A DNA stretch of 64,000 nt from CALBPI01 sp039821605 (GCA_039821605.1 JBCBNV010000001.1:938982-1002981), one strand, 5' to 3'; shown: positions 9,518-18,530, numbered from the stretch's first letter. A program made the numbers and translations. Notes: generated from the sequence alone by a model not told the origin.

Positions 9518-10459
9518 TCAGCCGAACGTCAGGCCCTGCCGGGCCCCCGCCAAGCGGTTTCCCCAGGGCATGGCCATGGCATCGATCGCGAGTTCCGGGT
9601 TGTAGGTGCCTGGAAGCCTTGCGATAAGCCTGTTCAAGCCGTCTAGATAACAAAAGGCATCTCGGGTGTCCACGACATAACGTCGGAAATCCGACGCAGC
9701 GCTCATTTTGGGCGACATTCGCGCGTAAACGAGTCCCATGGTCACCCGACGCAACGCGGCGAGCACGTCCTCGTGCGGCAGTTTGCGCCACTGGGCGGCG
9801 ACCTCGAGGGGCGTGCGCTGCCCGGTGAGCAAGCTGCCGACGTCGTCTTGAATCTGCCGTGCGAGGGCCAGGCCGTCCCCTTGCGCCAGTTCGAGTGCCC
9901 GCAACGGCGCCCCGTCGGCCAGCGCAAGCGAAGCCATGGCATCGTCCTCGCCTAGGCCCTGCGCTGCGAGCCACTCGACGGCAGCCGGTCGGGCTGGCGG
10001 GTGCACGGCGTAGCGTGTGGTGCGGCTCAGAATCGTGGCGGGCAGGCGCCCCCGGCCGTCCACGACGAGCACGAGTAAGCTGTTCGCGGTGGGCTCCTCA
10101 AGCGTCTTGAGCAGGCTATTGGCCGCTGCCACCGTCATGCTGTCGGCGGGCTCAATGAGCGCGGCCTTGCCCCGACTGCTGTGGGCGCTGAGCGCAAGCG
10201 TTGCCGTCAGGGCACGGACCTGGTCGACGGCGATCTGGCGCTTGTCCTCTTCGGGGCGCACGACGTGCAGGTCCGGGTGGTGTTGCGCCGGCGATTCGGC
10301 GTCGGGATCCAGCTCGGTACCCAGAAACCGACCCAGCAGGCTTGCGGCCAGCGAGCGTTTTCCCATACCGGGCGGGCCTGCAAGCATGACGGCATGCGTC
10401 AGGGTGCCCTCGTCGACACGCCGAAACAGATGCTGCTCCAGTTCCTCTAGCCAAAACAT
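9518..10459 (-). CDS. holB: DNA polymerase III subunit delta'
   Basis: Clamp-loader subunit of the replicative polymerase. The 313-residue protein opens with FWLEELEQHL and has the P-loop GPPGMGKRSLAASLL near residues 29-43, HPDLHVVRPEE, the sensor region IEPADSMTVAAANSLLKTLEEP, and ILSRTTRY at the SRC position (Thr replaces Cys). The C-terminal collar domain is variable, as usual for delta'. The ATG at 10459 lies 36 bases after tmk, in the conserved tmk-holB-pilZ order. Confidence 0.93.
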   Translation of the reverse strand: MFWLEELEQHLFRRVDEGTLTHAVMLAGPPGMGKRSLAASLLGRFLGTELDPDAESPAQHHPDLHVVRPEEDKRQIAVDQVRALTATLALSAHSSRGKAALIEPADSMTVAAANSLLKTLEEPTANSLLVLVVDGRGRLPATILSRTTRYAVHPPARPAAVEWLAAQGLGEDDAMASLALADGAPLRALELAQGDGLALARQIQDDVGSLLTGQRTPLEVAAQWRKLPHEDVLAALRRVTMGLVYARMSPKMSAASDFRRYVVDTRDAFCYLDGLNRLIARLPGTYNPELAIDAMAMPWGNRLAGARQGLTFG

Positions 10460-10495
10460 AATCTTACTTAGGTTTCTTCAAGTCATTGCTGACGC

Positions 10496-11134
10496 CTACA
10501 GCGCCACCAGTTCGTCAACCAGGCGGGTCAGATCCGCTCGCAGCCCGTCGAGACTGCCGTCCGTCGAGACGACGCGATAGCGCTTGGGGTCCGACGCAGC
10601 CAGTGCCAGGTAGCCCTGCTCCGCCCGCTCAAAAAAACTGCCGGGCTCGCGTTCGATCCGGTCAGGCCCATTGGCCCTGTCCGCCAGTCGTGCGGCAACG
10701 GTGTCGGAACGGGCGGTCAGCAGCAAGGTTGTGTCGGGCCAAAGATCACCGTGCACCCATTCCGCGAGTTCGTATATACGTCGCAGGGGCAGGCCACGCG
10801 CGTGTCCCTGGTAGGCCAGGGTTGCGTCTGTGAAGCGGTCGCAGAGTACCCATTGGCCGCGCTCCAGCGCAGGTCGAATCACGTGCGCCACACTTTGCGC
10901 GCGGGCTGCGAACATCAGCAGCAACTCCGTGGTGTCCGTCACGGGCTCTTCTGCGCCCGCACCCAGCACAAGCCCGCGAATGGCCTCTGCGAGCGGTGTA
11001 CCACCGGGCTCGCGCGTACGCAGCGTCTCTATGCCATGCTCGGCGAGCAGGGCCTCGAGCATGCCGATGGCCGTGGTCTTGCCCACGCCCTCGACGCCCT
11101 CGACGGACAGGAACACACCGCGTGCGCGGCTCAC
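10496..11134 (-). CDS. tmk: Thymidylate kinase
   Basis: Phosphorylates dTMP to dTDP. In its 212 residues, the P-loop VEGVGKTT comes near residue 13, followed by the dTMP-binding TREPGGTPLAE, LLMFAARAQ, the DRF motif (CDRFTDATLAYQG), and a LID region rich in Arg and Asp (RLADRANGPDRIE). The start is a GTG overlapping the mltG stop codon (GTGA), so translation is probably coupled to mltG. Length is typical. Confidence 0.95.
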   Translation of the reverse strand: MSRARGVFLSVEGVEGVGKTTAIGMLEALLAEHGIETLRTREPGGTPLAEAIRGLVLGAGAEEPVTDTTELLLMFAARAQSVAHVIRPALERGQWVLCDRFTDATLAYQGHARGLPLRRIYELAEWVHGDLWPDTTLLLTARSDTVAARLADRANGPDRIEREPGSFFERAEQGYLALAASDPKRYRVVSTDGSLDGLRADLTRLVDELVAL

Positions 11135-12195
11135 GGCCGCTGTCTCAGCTTGGCGAGGTAACGCTGCACGGCTTCATTGTGCTCTTCGAGCGTTGCGGAA
11201 AAGTAATGGCTGCCGTCGGGTTCGCCCGTTGCCACGAAGAACAAGGCCTCACCCTCAATCGGAGCCAGCGCGGCTTCGATCGATGCGCGGGCAGGCAAGG
11301 CGATGGGCGTGGGCGGCAAACCGTCAATGCGGTAGGTGTTGTAGGCCGTGGTCTCGCGCAAGTCGCGGCGACGGATGTTGCCGTCGTAGTCGATGCCCAT
11401 GCCGTAAATGACCGTGGGGTCTGTTTCGAGCCGCATGCCGCGCGCCAGGCGCCGGCTGAACACGCCTGCGATCCGTCCACGCTCGCTGTCCAGCGCCGTT
11501 TCCTTCTCGATGATCGAAGCCAGTGTGAGCGCTGCATAGGCGCTCTCAAGTGCCGCACCCTCGCCGGCTTCGGCCCACACCGCATCAAGCGCGTCCGTCA
11601 TGGCACTGTGAGCCTGAACGAGCAATGCACTCGCCGTCGTACCCCGCGCAAAGCGGTAGGTATCGGGATACAGCCAGCCCTCGATGGAGTCACCTTCAAT
11701 GTCGAGCCGCTTCGCCAGCGCCCGGTGCACTTCGGGTTCGAGCCAGGGCGTGCCATCGGCGCGCTCTGCAACGCTAATGTCGAGATCGTCGCGCACAGCC
11801 TTGTGGCTCAGGATGGCGGCAACAGCTTCGGCCGCGGTCCACCCCTCAATGAGCGTCACGCGTTCGAGCTTGACGTCCCCTGCAATGAACGTGGCCATCA
11901 TCTGCCGCGGCGTAGTGCCAGGCGCAAGCACGTAGTCGCCAGCCTTGATCTGGTTGCCGGACTCATTGATCCGAGCGTCGATGAGCAACCAATGCCCGGA
12001 GTCGGTAATGCCCTGCCCCACGAGGTCGTCGATCACGGCGCGCATCGTTGCGCCCGCGGGGATCGTGAACTCGGTGTCGGCATCGATGGAGAGGGGGCTG
12101 TCGAGATAGGACTGCATGCGCTGCCAGGACATGCCGGCGGCCAGGGCGCCGGCGACGAGCAAGCCAACGACGACAAGGATCAGGCGCCGCATCAT
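11131..12195 (-). CDS. mltG: Endolytic murein transglycosylase MltG
   Basis: Inner-membrane lytic transglycosylase that cleaves nascent peptidoglycan strands and ends their elongation. The 354-residue protein has one N-terminal membrane helix (about residues 4-22), a LysM-like segment, and the catalytic region LTLASIIEKETALDSERG with the essential glutamate, followed by LETDPTVIYGMG and the conserved TYRIDGLPPTPIALP near the C-terminus. The start overlaps the pabC stop (ATGA) and the stop overlaps the tmk start, so pabC, mltG and tmk are tightly coupled. Confidence 0.95.
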   Translation of the reverse strand: MMRRLILVVVGLLVAGALAAGMSWQRMQSYLDSPLSIDADTEFTIPAGATMRAVIDDLVGQGITDSGHWLLIDARINESGNQIKAGDYVLAPGTTPRQMMATFIAGDVKLERVTLIEGWTAAEAVAAILSHKAVRDDLDISVAERADGTPWLEPEVHRALAKRLDIEGDSIEGWLYPDTYRFARGTTASALLVQAHSAMTDALDAVWAEAGEGAALESAYAALTLASIIEKETALDSERGRIAGVFSRRLARGMRLETDPTVIYGMGIDYDGNIRRRDLRETTAYNTYRIDGLPPTPIALPARASIEAALAPIEGEALFFVATGEPDGSHYFSATLEEHNEAVQRYLAKLRQRP

Positions 12196-12977
12196 GGGTG
12201 GGCCACCTCGAGTGCGTCGCGCAGCGCATCGGCGACGGGCGTGCTTGCCGGCAAGGCGCGGCCATCCACGTGCTCGAGTGAGACCACGCCGCGCAGGGCG
12301 TTGGTCACGAACACCTCGGAGGCGCGCAGCAACGCGCCGCGCGATACGCGGGTCGTGATAACGCGAGTCGTCTCGCAGACGAATCGGCGCATGACGCCGG
12401 CGACGCCGGCCCGCGATACATCGGGAGTAAGCATTTGCTGGCCGACGACGACAAACACGTTGCTCATGATACCGCAGGCAAGGTCGTCAGCCGCGTTGCA
12501 CATGAGGCCCTCGTGTGCGCCACGCGGCAGCGACATGCGGGCAAGTACCTGCGGCAGACGGTTCAAGTGTTTGACGCCACCGAGCACGCCTGCGTCGGGT
12601 AACCCGGTGTCGCTGACGACGGCACGCCAGCGCTCAGGCATCTCGGCGAGCGCACCCGATGAGAGGATGCCCGTGGGCGTGGTGTGGCGCGGGGGTGCAT
12701 AGCCACGTGCGCCCTCGCCGCGTGTGACGATGAGCTTGATCCAGTCCGCCTCGGGGTGGCGCGCGCCGAACGATGTCAATGCGCGGCGCACGCCGGCGCG
12801 CGATGCGCCGGAAATGCCGAGCGCTCTGCAGCCAGCCTCGAACCGGTCGAGATGCTGCTCGAGAAAACGAATGCCCCCGTTCTTGAGGCGCAGTGTTTCG
12901 AACAGGCCGTCCCCGTAGGCCACGCCGCGATCGTCAAGCGCGAGCGTGCCTGGACGATCGGCGCTCAGCCAGCGCAT
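12192..12977 (-). CDS. pabC: 4-amino-4-deoxychorismate lyase
   Basis: PLP enzyme releasing pyruvate from aminodeoxychorismate to give p-aminobenzoate for folate. The 261-residue protein shows the fold-type IV opening LALDDRGVAYGDGLFETL, the PLP lysine in GVKHLNRLPQVLARM, and the phosphate-binding SNVFVV segment. The ATG at 12977 overlaps the end of pabB by 13 bases, and the stop overlaps the mltG start. The direct PabB neighbour supports the lyase role over a D-amino-acid aminotransferase. Confidence 0.92.
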   Translation of the reverse strand: MRWLSADRPGTLALDDRGVAYGDGLFETLRLKNGGIRFLEQHLDRFEAGCRALGISGASRAGVRRALTSFGARHPEADWIKLIVTRGEGARGYAPPRHTTPTGILSSGALAEMPERWRAVVSDTGLPDAGVLGGVKHLNRLPQVLARMSLPRGAHEGLMCNAADDLACGIMSNVFVVVGQQMLTPDVSRAGVAGVMRRFVCETTRVITTRVSRGALLRASEVFVTNALRGVVSLEHVDGRALPASTPVADALRDALEVAHP

Positions 12978-14335
12978 GACGCGTCTCGTACGGCGCGCAA
13001 CAGCCCGCGCGCCTTGGCGCGGGTCTCGTCGAGCTCGTGCTCCGGGTCCGAGTCAGCGACGATGCCGGCGCCGGCGCCCAGGGACAGCTCACCGCCCGCC
13101 AGTGACAGCGTGCGGATAAGAATATTGAGATCCATGCTGCCGTCACGGTTCAGGTAGCCCAGCGACCCCGTGTAGGCCCCGCGCGGCCGTTGTTCGAGTT
13201 CGGCGATAAGCGCCATGCAGCGGACCTTCGGGCAGCCCGTTATCGTGCCGCCCGGAAACACGGCGCGGATGATGTCGCCGGGCAGTACGCCGTCTGCGAG
13301 CTCACCGCGAATGTTGGACACGATGTGGTGCACGAAGGCGTAGCTCTCGATGACCATGTACTCGTCGACGGCCACGCTGCCGGCGAGGCACACGCGCCCC
13401 AGGTCGTTGCGCTCGAGATCGATGAGCATCACATGCTCAGCCTGTTCCTTGGGATGCTCACGCAGCTCTTCCAGCAGGCGACGGTCTTCCGTCTCGGTGG
13501 CACCGCGTGGCCGGGTCCCGGCGATGGGTCGCGTCGCTACATGCCGGCCGTCGCTGTGCACAAGCCGCTCGGGTGAGGATGACGCAACGGTCAGACCCGG
13601 CAAGCGTGCCAGCGCCGAAAACGGGGCAGGATTCGCGGTGTTCAGCGCCTGGAAGAGCGTGCTCGCGGCTTCTGGCGGGCACGGCGCAGTCCAACGTCGA
13701 GACAAGTTTGCCTGGTAGACGTCGCCACGTGAGATTGCGTCGAGTGCGGCCTGCACGGCGGCCATGAATGCCTCTCCGTCGGGTTCCGACAGCGATTCGG
13801 GGATCGCCGGGTCGCAATCGCTAATCGCGGCATCTGACGCGCTGCAGTCGGCCACGATGCCGGCCACATCCTGGTCGCGTTCTGACAGGATCACTGCTTC
13901 GGGTGCGTCGCCGCGACGCACGGCGATAGCCGAGCGTACGCGCATTGCGCAGGCGACGGGCTCACCATCGGGCAGCGGTAGCGACAGGCTCGGCTCCACT
14001 TGCTGCGCCAGTTCGTAGCCCAGATAGAGAAACCAGCCGCCGAGAAACGGCCATGAGACGTCGTCGTGGCGATCCACCTGGTCCTCGAGAAACCAGTCAT
14101 TAAGCGCGTCGAGGAATTCGTCGTTGCGTGGCGTCGGCGCCGTGCCGTCGTGGCGCAAACGCAGTCCACCGTGCTCGGCAACAAGCGTTAGTGCGCCTTC
14201 CGGGGCGCAAAAGAGGATATCGAAACCCTCGCCACGACCTGCGGCCGGCACGCTCTTGAGCAGATAGGGGTAGCGCTCGGGATGGCGCGCGGCCATGGCG
14301 TCGAGATCCGGCACCGAGGCCAGCGAAACGATCAC
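12965..14335 (-). CDS. pabB: Aminodeoxychorismate synthase component I (PabB, TrpE-like clade)
   Basis: Adds ammonia to chorismate to form aminodeoxychorismate. Chorismate-binding motifs are complete: HVMLIDLERNDLGRVC, HHIVSNIRGEL, VFPGGTITGCPKVR, GAYTGSLGYL. The motif PIAGTRPRG has Ala where E. coli PabB has the covalent-catalysis Lys of PIKGT, so the protein looks TrpE-like at that site; the adjacent pabC argues for PabB (compare the clade-2 PabB group). The GTG at 14335 gives 456 residues, about the E. coli length, and a start just before VSLASVPDL. An in-frame TTG at 14410 would overlap fabF by 41 bases and is less likely. No PabA glutaminase is nearby. Confidence 0.85.
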   Translation of the reverse strand: MIVSLASVPDLDAMAARHPERYPYLLKSVPAAGRGEGFDILFCAPEGALTLVAEHGGLRLRHDGTAPTPRNDEFLDALNDWFLEDQVDRHDDVSWPFLGGWFLYLGYELAQQVEPSLSLPLPDGEPVACAMRVRSAIAVRRGDAPEAVILSERDQDVAGIVADCSASDAAISDCDPAIPESLSEPDGEAFMAAVQAALDAISRGDVYQANLSRRWTAPCPPEAASTLFQALNTANPAPFSALARLPGLTVASSSPERLVHSDGRHVATRPIAGTRPRGATETEDRRLLEELREHPKEQAEHVMLIDLERNDLGRVCLAGSVAVDEYMVIESYAFVHHIVSNIRGELADGVLPGDIIRAVFPGGTITGCPKVRCMALIAELEQRPRGAYTGSLGYLNRDGSMDLNILIRTLSLAGGELSLGAGAGIVADSDPEHELDETRAKARGLLRAVRDASCAG

Positions 14336-14369
14336 CGCAGTGGCGTCTTCGACGGTGTTCTGGAGTGGC

Positions 14370-15617
14370 TCAGACAGACGTAAACACGAGCGTGCCGTTG
14401 GTGCCGCCAAACCCGAATGAATTGGACGCCACAGCGCTGAGCTTGGCCTCGCGCGCCGCGTTGGGCACGTAGTCGAGGTCGCACTGCGGGTCGGGGTTGT
14501 CGAGGTTCATCGTCGGTGGGATGAGCTGGTCACGCAGCGCCATGATGCAGAAGATCGACTCGACGGCGCCGGCGGCCCCCAGCAGATGACCCGTAGTCGA
14601 CTTGGTAGCACTCACGGCGATCGAGTCGGCGTGCTCACCGAAGGCACCTTTGATGGCCACGGTCTCGGCGACGTCGCCTGCGAGGGTCGAGGTGGCGTGC
14701 GCATTGAGGTAGTCGATGTCCGAGGGGTTGAGCCCCGCGTCGCGCACAGCATTTTCCATGCTGCGACGCGCACCCCCGCCGTCCTCGGGTGGTGACGTGA
14801 TGTGATAGGCGTCGCCGCTCATGCCGAAACCGGACAGCTCGGCGTAGATGGTCGCGCCGCGCGCTTTCGCGTGCTCGTACTCTTCGAGCATGAGTGCGCC
14901 CGCGCCGTCGCCCAGCACGAACCCGTCGCGATCGGCGTCGAACGGGCGACTGGCCCGCTGCGGATCGTCGTTGCGCGTTGACAGCGCGCGCGCCGAGCAG
15001 AATCCACCCAGCCCCAGCGGGGTCGTGGCGTACTCGGCGCCGCCTGCGAGCATCACGTCGGCATCGCCGTAGGCAATCGTTCGTGCGGCCAGGCCCAACG
15101 CGTGCGTTGAGGTGGTGCAGGCCGTGACCACAGACAGGTTCGGACCCGTCATGCCGTGCATGATGCTGATGTGGCCGGAGATCATGTTGATGATGCTGCC
15201 GGGCACGAAAAAGGGCGAGATCTTGCGCGGGTTGGCGTCGGCCTCGAGGTACTTCTTGAAGTTGCCCTCGATCGTGCCGATGCCGCCAATGCCGGCACCC
15301 ATGAGCACGCCCATGCGGTGCGAGTTGTCCTCGCGAACCTCGATGCCGCTGTCGGCGATGGCCTGATTGCAGGCCACGATGCCGTACTGGATGAACAGGT
15401 CGACCTTGCGCGCTTCCTTGGGCGGAATGCCGCCGGCCGCCGCGTCGAAGCCCTGCACGCAGCCGCCGAAGCGTGTGGTAAACGCGCTGACGTCGAAGGC
15501 TTCGATGGGCCGAACGCCCGAGACACCCGAGACGACGTTGTCCCAGGCGGTTTTCAGGTCATTGCCGACTGGCGAAATGATGCCGATGCCGGTAACGACG
15601 ACACGTCGCTTGCTCAT
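14370..15617 (-). CDS. fabF: 3-oxoacyl-[acyl-carrier-protein] synthase II
   Basis: Condensing enzyme that elongates acyl-ACP with malonyl-ACP. The 415-residue protein starts MSKRRVVVTGIGIISPVGND and carries the thiolase-fold triad: Cys in VVTACTTSTHALG, His in LNAHATSTLAGD, His in SATKSTTGHLLGAAG. It sits directly downstream of acpP as in most gammaproteobacteria, with a 60-base gap. Length and motifs are typical. Confidence 0.96.
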   Translation of the reverse strand: MSKRRVVVTGIGIISPVGNDLKTAWDNVVSGVSGVRPIEAFDVSAFTTRFGGCVQGFDAAAGGIPPKEARKVDLFIQYGIVACNQAIADSGIEVREDNSHRMGVLMGAGIGGIGTIEGNFKKYLEADANPRKISPFFVPGSIINMISGHISIMHGMTGPNLSVVTACTTSTHALGLAARTIAYGDADVMLAGGAEYATTPLGLGGFCSARALSTRNDDPQRASRPFDADRDGFVLGDGAGALMLEEYEHAKARGATIYAELSGFGMSGDAYHITSPPEDGGGARRSMENAVRDAGLNPSDIDYLNAHATSTLAGDVAETVAIKGAFGEHADSIAVSATKSTTGHLLGAAGAVESIFCIMALRDQLIPPTMNLDNPDPQCDLDYVPNAAREAKLSAVASNSFGFGGTNGTLVFTSV

Positions 15618-15677
15618 GACAGGTTCCGGATGTGCTGCGCGGGCAGCAGATGCTGCACGGGCCGGTGGCCCGCGAGA

Positions 15678-15917
15678 TCAGTCGCTGCTGCGGTTCTTGA
15701 CGTAGTCGATTGCCTGCTGGACCGTCGTGATCTTTTCGGCGTCTTCGTCAGGAATCTCGGTCTCGAATTCTTCTTCGAGTGCCATGACCAGCTCGACCGT
15801 GTCGAGGGAGTCGGCACCCAGGTCGTCGACAAACGAAGCTTCGTTGGTGACCTCTTCTTCTTTTACACCGAGCTGTTCCGCGACGATGCTCTTGACCTTG
15901 TCTTCAATGCTGCTCAT
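15678..15917 (-). CDS. acpP: Acyl carrier protein
   Basis: Small acidic carrier of the growing acyl chain. The 79-residue protein starts MSSIEDKVKSIVAEQLGV; Ser37 in DLGADSLDTVEL is the 4'-phosphopantetheine site. The ATG at 15917 follows an AGAGGGA ribosome-binding site; an upstream in-frame extension to 15956 is not needed and does not match the family. It is followed by fabF and preceded by a dedicated promoter region. Confidence 0.97.
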   Translation of the reverse strand: MSSIEDKVKSIVAEQLGVKEEEVTNEASFVDDLGADSLDTVELVMALEEEFETEIPDEDAEKITTVQQAIDYVKNRSSD

Positions 15918-16026
15918 TGGATCGAGTCCCTCTGGAGTTCCACTGTGGGTATTCACTAACTAAGTGACAAAAAAGTGCGTCAGCCGCTGAACAGTGTCCG
16001 GGCCCAAGACCCCGCGGCAGCACGCG

Positions 16027-16032
16027 ATTATA
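16027..16032 (-). promoter_or_regulatory. Likely -10 element of the acpP promoter
   Basis: A perfect TATAAT (minus strand) about 110 bases upstream of the acpP start, preceded by TTTTG. No good -35 hexamer stands 17 bases further upstream, because that region holds a GC-rich hairpin. A separate promoter fits the high expression expected for acpP relative to fabD and fabG. Confidence 0.5.
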
Positions 16033-16040
16033 CAAAATCA

Positions 16041-16065
16041 GGCGGCGGACCGTGGCCCCGCCGCC
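16041..16065 (-). terminator. Perfect 8-bp inverted repeat after fabG
   Basis: GGCGGCGG and CCGCCGCC are separated by nine bases; on the minus strand the stem is followed by TGATTTTG. It could end the fabD-fabG transcript just before the acpP promoter. The T run is short and interrupted, so intrinsic termination is uncertain. Confidence 0.45.
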
Positions 16066-16164
16066 TTGCGCGGCGCGTATTGTAGGGTAAAGCGCCCCCT
16101 TCCGCCAGCCCGCGGCCGTTCAAGAAAATGCTTTTGAATCAAGCTTTTGCGACGGCCCGGTCGA

Positions 16165-16917
16165 TCAGGCCATGATCATGCCGCCGTTCACGTGGAGGGT
16201 TTCTCCGGTGATGTAGGCCCCCGCATCGCTGGCCAGGTACACCGCGCAATGCGCGATGTCGGCCGGTCGGCCCAGCGACTCCAACGGTACCTGCGACAAC
16301 ATCGCGTCCCGCTGCGCCTCGTCGAGTGCGTCCGTCATGTCGGTTTCGATGAAGCCAGGGGCGATCACGTTGCTCGTGATGCCACGCGAACCCAGCTCCC
16401 GAGCTACGGACTTGGAGAACCCCACGAGACCGGCCTTGGCGGCCGCGTAATTGGCCTGGCCTGCGTTTCCCATGGTCCCCACGACCGACGAGATGCAAAT
16501 GATGCGGCCGAAGCGCTTTTTCATCATGCCGCGGATCAGGCCCTTGGTCAGCCGGAACACGCCTGAGAGGTTGGTGGCAATCACGGCGTCCCACTCGTCG
16601 TCCTTCATCCGCATGAGCAGGTTATCCCGCGTGATGCCGGCATTGTTGACGAGCACGTCGGGCGGGCTGTCCTTGAGAGCGCCGATGAGCGCCGCCACCG
16701 AATCGGGGCTCGAGATATCGAGCACTTGCCCCATGCCGCGCTCGCCGAGCCGGTCGCCAATGGCGGCGGCGCCCGCCTCGCTCGTTGCGGTGCCGATGAC
16801 CTCGGCACCCGCGGCGGCCATGGCGTCGGCGATGGCCGCGCCAATGCCACGCGAAGCGCCCGTGACGAGCGCAGTGCGCCCGGCGAGTGCCGTGTCGCTG
16901 AAGAGTTGTGCTGTCAT
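16165..16917 (-). CDS. fabG: 3-oxoacyl-[acyl-carrier-protein] reductase
   Basis: NADPH-dependent ketoreductase of fatty-acid synthesis. The 250-residue SDR protein has the cofactor loop VTGASRGIGAAI near residue 20, NNAGITRDNLLMRMKDDEW, the catalytic Ser in ICISSVVG, and the Tyr-Lys pair in NYAAAKAGLVGFSK. The C-terminal PGFIETDMTDAL segment is typical of FabG. It starts 3 bases after fabD ends, so the two are co-transcribed. Confidence 0.95.
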   Translation of the reverse strand: MTAQLFSDTALAGRTALVTGASRGIGAAIADAMAAAGAEVIGTATSEAGAAAIGDRLGERGMGQVLDISSPDSVAALIGALKDSPPDVLVNNAGITRDNLLMRMKDDEWDAVIATNLSGVFRLTKGLIRGMMKKRFGRIICISSVVGTMGNAGQANYAAAKAGLVGFSKSVARELGSRGITSNVIAPGFIETDMTDALDEAQRDAMLSQVPLESLGRPADIAHCAVYLASDAGAYITGETLHVNGGMIMA

Positions 16918-16920
16918 GGT

Positions 16921-17841
16921 CTACGCTCCTTCCAATGCCGCGTCGAGGCCCGCCGGTGTTTCCAGGAATCCCGTTGCCACGCCGCGGTCGATGCGCTTTT
17001 GCAGTCCGCCGAGCACCTTGCCGGGACCGCATTCGATGATCTGGCTGACGCCCGCCGACGCGAAGGCCTGCATGGTTTCCGTCCAGCGCACCGGGCTGTG
17101 CAGCTGACGTACGAGCGCGTCACGAATCGCTGCCGGGTCGCGTGTCCTGGCCACATCGACATTGTTCACGATGTCGATGCCAGGCGCTGAAATCTCGATG
17201 CCGGCCAGTGTCTCGGCGAGCCGTGCGGCGGCGGGCTGCATAAGCGCGCAGTGCGAAGGCACGCTCACGGGCAGCGGCAGCGCACGCTTGGCGCCAGCCG
17301 CCTTGCAGGCTTCGATGGCCGCCTCGACGGCCGCCTTGTCGCCCGCAATCACAACCTGGCCAGGTGCGTTGAAGTTGACGGCTTCCACGACGCCGTCGCC
17401 GACGCTCTCGCAGGCCGCGATGACGGCGTCGTCGTCCAGGCCCAGTACCGCTGCTATGCCGCCACTGCCGGCAGGCACGGCTTCCTGCATGTAGCGCCCG
17501 CGCGTTGCGACCAGCGTCACGGCGTCCGCCAGTTCGAGGGCACCCGCGGCGACGAGCGCCGAGTACTCGCCCAGACTGTGGCCGGCCAGCAGTGAAGGCT
17601 GCGCTCCGCCCGCATCCAGCCAGACGCGCCATAGCGCGATACTTGCAGTCAGCAACGCGGGTTGCGTGACTTCAGTCTTGGAGAGTCGACCGTCCGGGTC
17701 GTCCTGACACAGCGTCCAGAGGTCGTAACCGAGCGCCGCCGAAGCAGTCGCAAACGTGTCACCGACGATGGGCGAGCGCGCCGCCATGTCGGCCAACATG
17801 CCGACCGATTGCGACCCCTGCCCGGGAAATACAAATGCCAT
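16921..17841 (-). CDS. fabD: Malonyl-CoA:ACP transacylase
   Basis: Transfers malonyl from CoA to ACP. The 306-residue protein starts MAFVFPGQGSQSVGM, has the nucleophile serine in LAGHSLGEYSALVAAG near residue 92 and the partner histidine in VPSHCALM near 200. The ATG at 17841 is preferred over a GTG two codons upstream (17847). plsX, fabH and rpmF, which usually precede fabD, are not here; the upstream gene is a rhombosortase. Confidence 0.95.
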   Translation of the reverse strand: MAFVFPGQGSQSVGMLADMAARSPIVGDTFATASAALGYDLWTLCQDDPDGRLSKTEVTQPALLTASIALWRVWLDAGGAQPSLLAGHSLGEYSALVAAGALELADAVTLVATRGRYMQEAVPAGSGGIAAVLGLDDDAVIAACESVGDGVVEAVNFNAPGQVVIAGDKAAVEAAIEACKAAGAKRALPLPVSVPSHCALMQPAAARLAETLAGIEISAPGIDIVNNVDVARTRDPAAIRDALVRQLHSPVRWTETMQAFASAGVSQIIECGPGKVLGGLQKRIDRGVATGFLETPAGLDAALEGA

Positions 17842-17884
17842 GCTCACGTAATCGTACCGTCGCGCTGTCCAGAAACGGTCGCAA

Positions 17885-18457
17885 TCATGTCACAGATGCG
17901 CGGGCCGAAAAACGCCGCCACGCGAGATGCCCGGCAGCGAGAGCCGCGCCCGCAATGGCCCCGTAAAGGTGCGCAGCCGTGATGACGGGTGCCCCGATGA
18001 GTGCGGCGCTACCCGTAACGGCGCCAGCCTGCGACTCATAGATCAATTTGGCGGTAAGCCCAACCAGAAGCACGCCAGACTCGAGCCGGTGCGTGCCGAG
18101 TCGCAGCAAGGCACCGTAGGCGACAAGCCCGTGAATGACGCCCGACGCGCCGACATAGCGCAGGAGTTGCGGCTCGAACTGGAACAGCGCCAGGGAGATG
18201 ATCAAGGCGATGACATAATAAACGGCCCACCAACTGCCGATCGTCGTTGCGCCGCCAACGAGTGCGATGACCAGGCACAGGGCGATGACATTCATGCCCG
18301 CGTGGACAACGTTCAAGTGAACGACATGCGCGGTCAGCATTCGCCACCACTGCCCAACTTGCACGGCGTCCCGATCGAACCCCAGCACGTCAGGCAGCAA
18401 CAAGTGGAGCACGCTGGCGACGGCGACGACGGCCACCAGCGGCAGCAGCCGCAACAT
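17885..18457 (-). CDS. rrtA: Rhombosortase (rhomboid-family protease)
   Basis: Intramembrane serine protease thought to cleave GlyGly-CTERM tails from surface or secreted proteins in type II secreting bacteria. About six hydrophobic segments; WWRMLTAHVVHLNVVHAGMN is the rhombosortase signature, the catalytic serine lies in YVGASGVIHGLV and the histidine in TAAHLYGAIAG. The ATG at 18457 gives 190 residues starting in the first helix; an in-frame GTG at 18499 would add 14 polar residues. It is divergent from gspG, a location that supports the secretion link. No protein with a GlyGly-CTERM tail was noticed in this window. Confidence 0.8.
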   Translation of the reverse strand: MLRLLPLVAVVAVASVLHLLLPDVLGFDRDAVQVGQWWRMLTAHVVHLNVVHAGMNVIALCLVIALVGGATTIGSWWAVYYVIALIISLALFQFEPQLLRYVGASGVIHGLVAYGALLRLGTHRLESGVLLVGLTAKLIYESQAGAVTGSAALIGAPVITAAHLYGAIAGAALAAGHLAWRRFSARASVT

Positions 18458-18524
18458 CCCGGCACCCGTGTCCCCGCCTGCTTTTGAGTGTCCTGTCACG
18501 CGTCTGGAGCCCCGCCTGCTCTGA

Positions 18525-18530
18525 TATACT
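18525..18530 (+). promoter_or_regulatory. Candidate -10 element for the gsp operon
   Basis: TATACT stands about 96 bases upstream of the gspG start, in the spacer divergent from the rhombosortase. The hexamer 17 bases upstream (GTCTGG) is a poor -35. The call rests on the -10 and its position. Confidence 0.35.

Noticed and set aside
10996..12702. Plus-strand open frame of 568 codons
   Set aside because: It is antisense to tmk, mltG and pabC, all of which have complete motifs; codon choice in GC-rich DNA explains the open frame.
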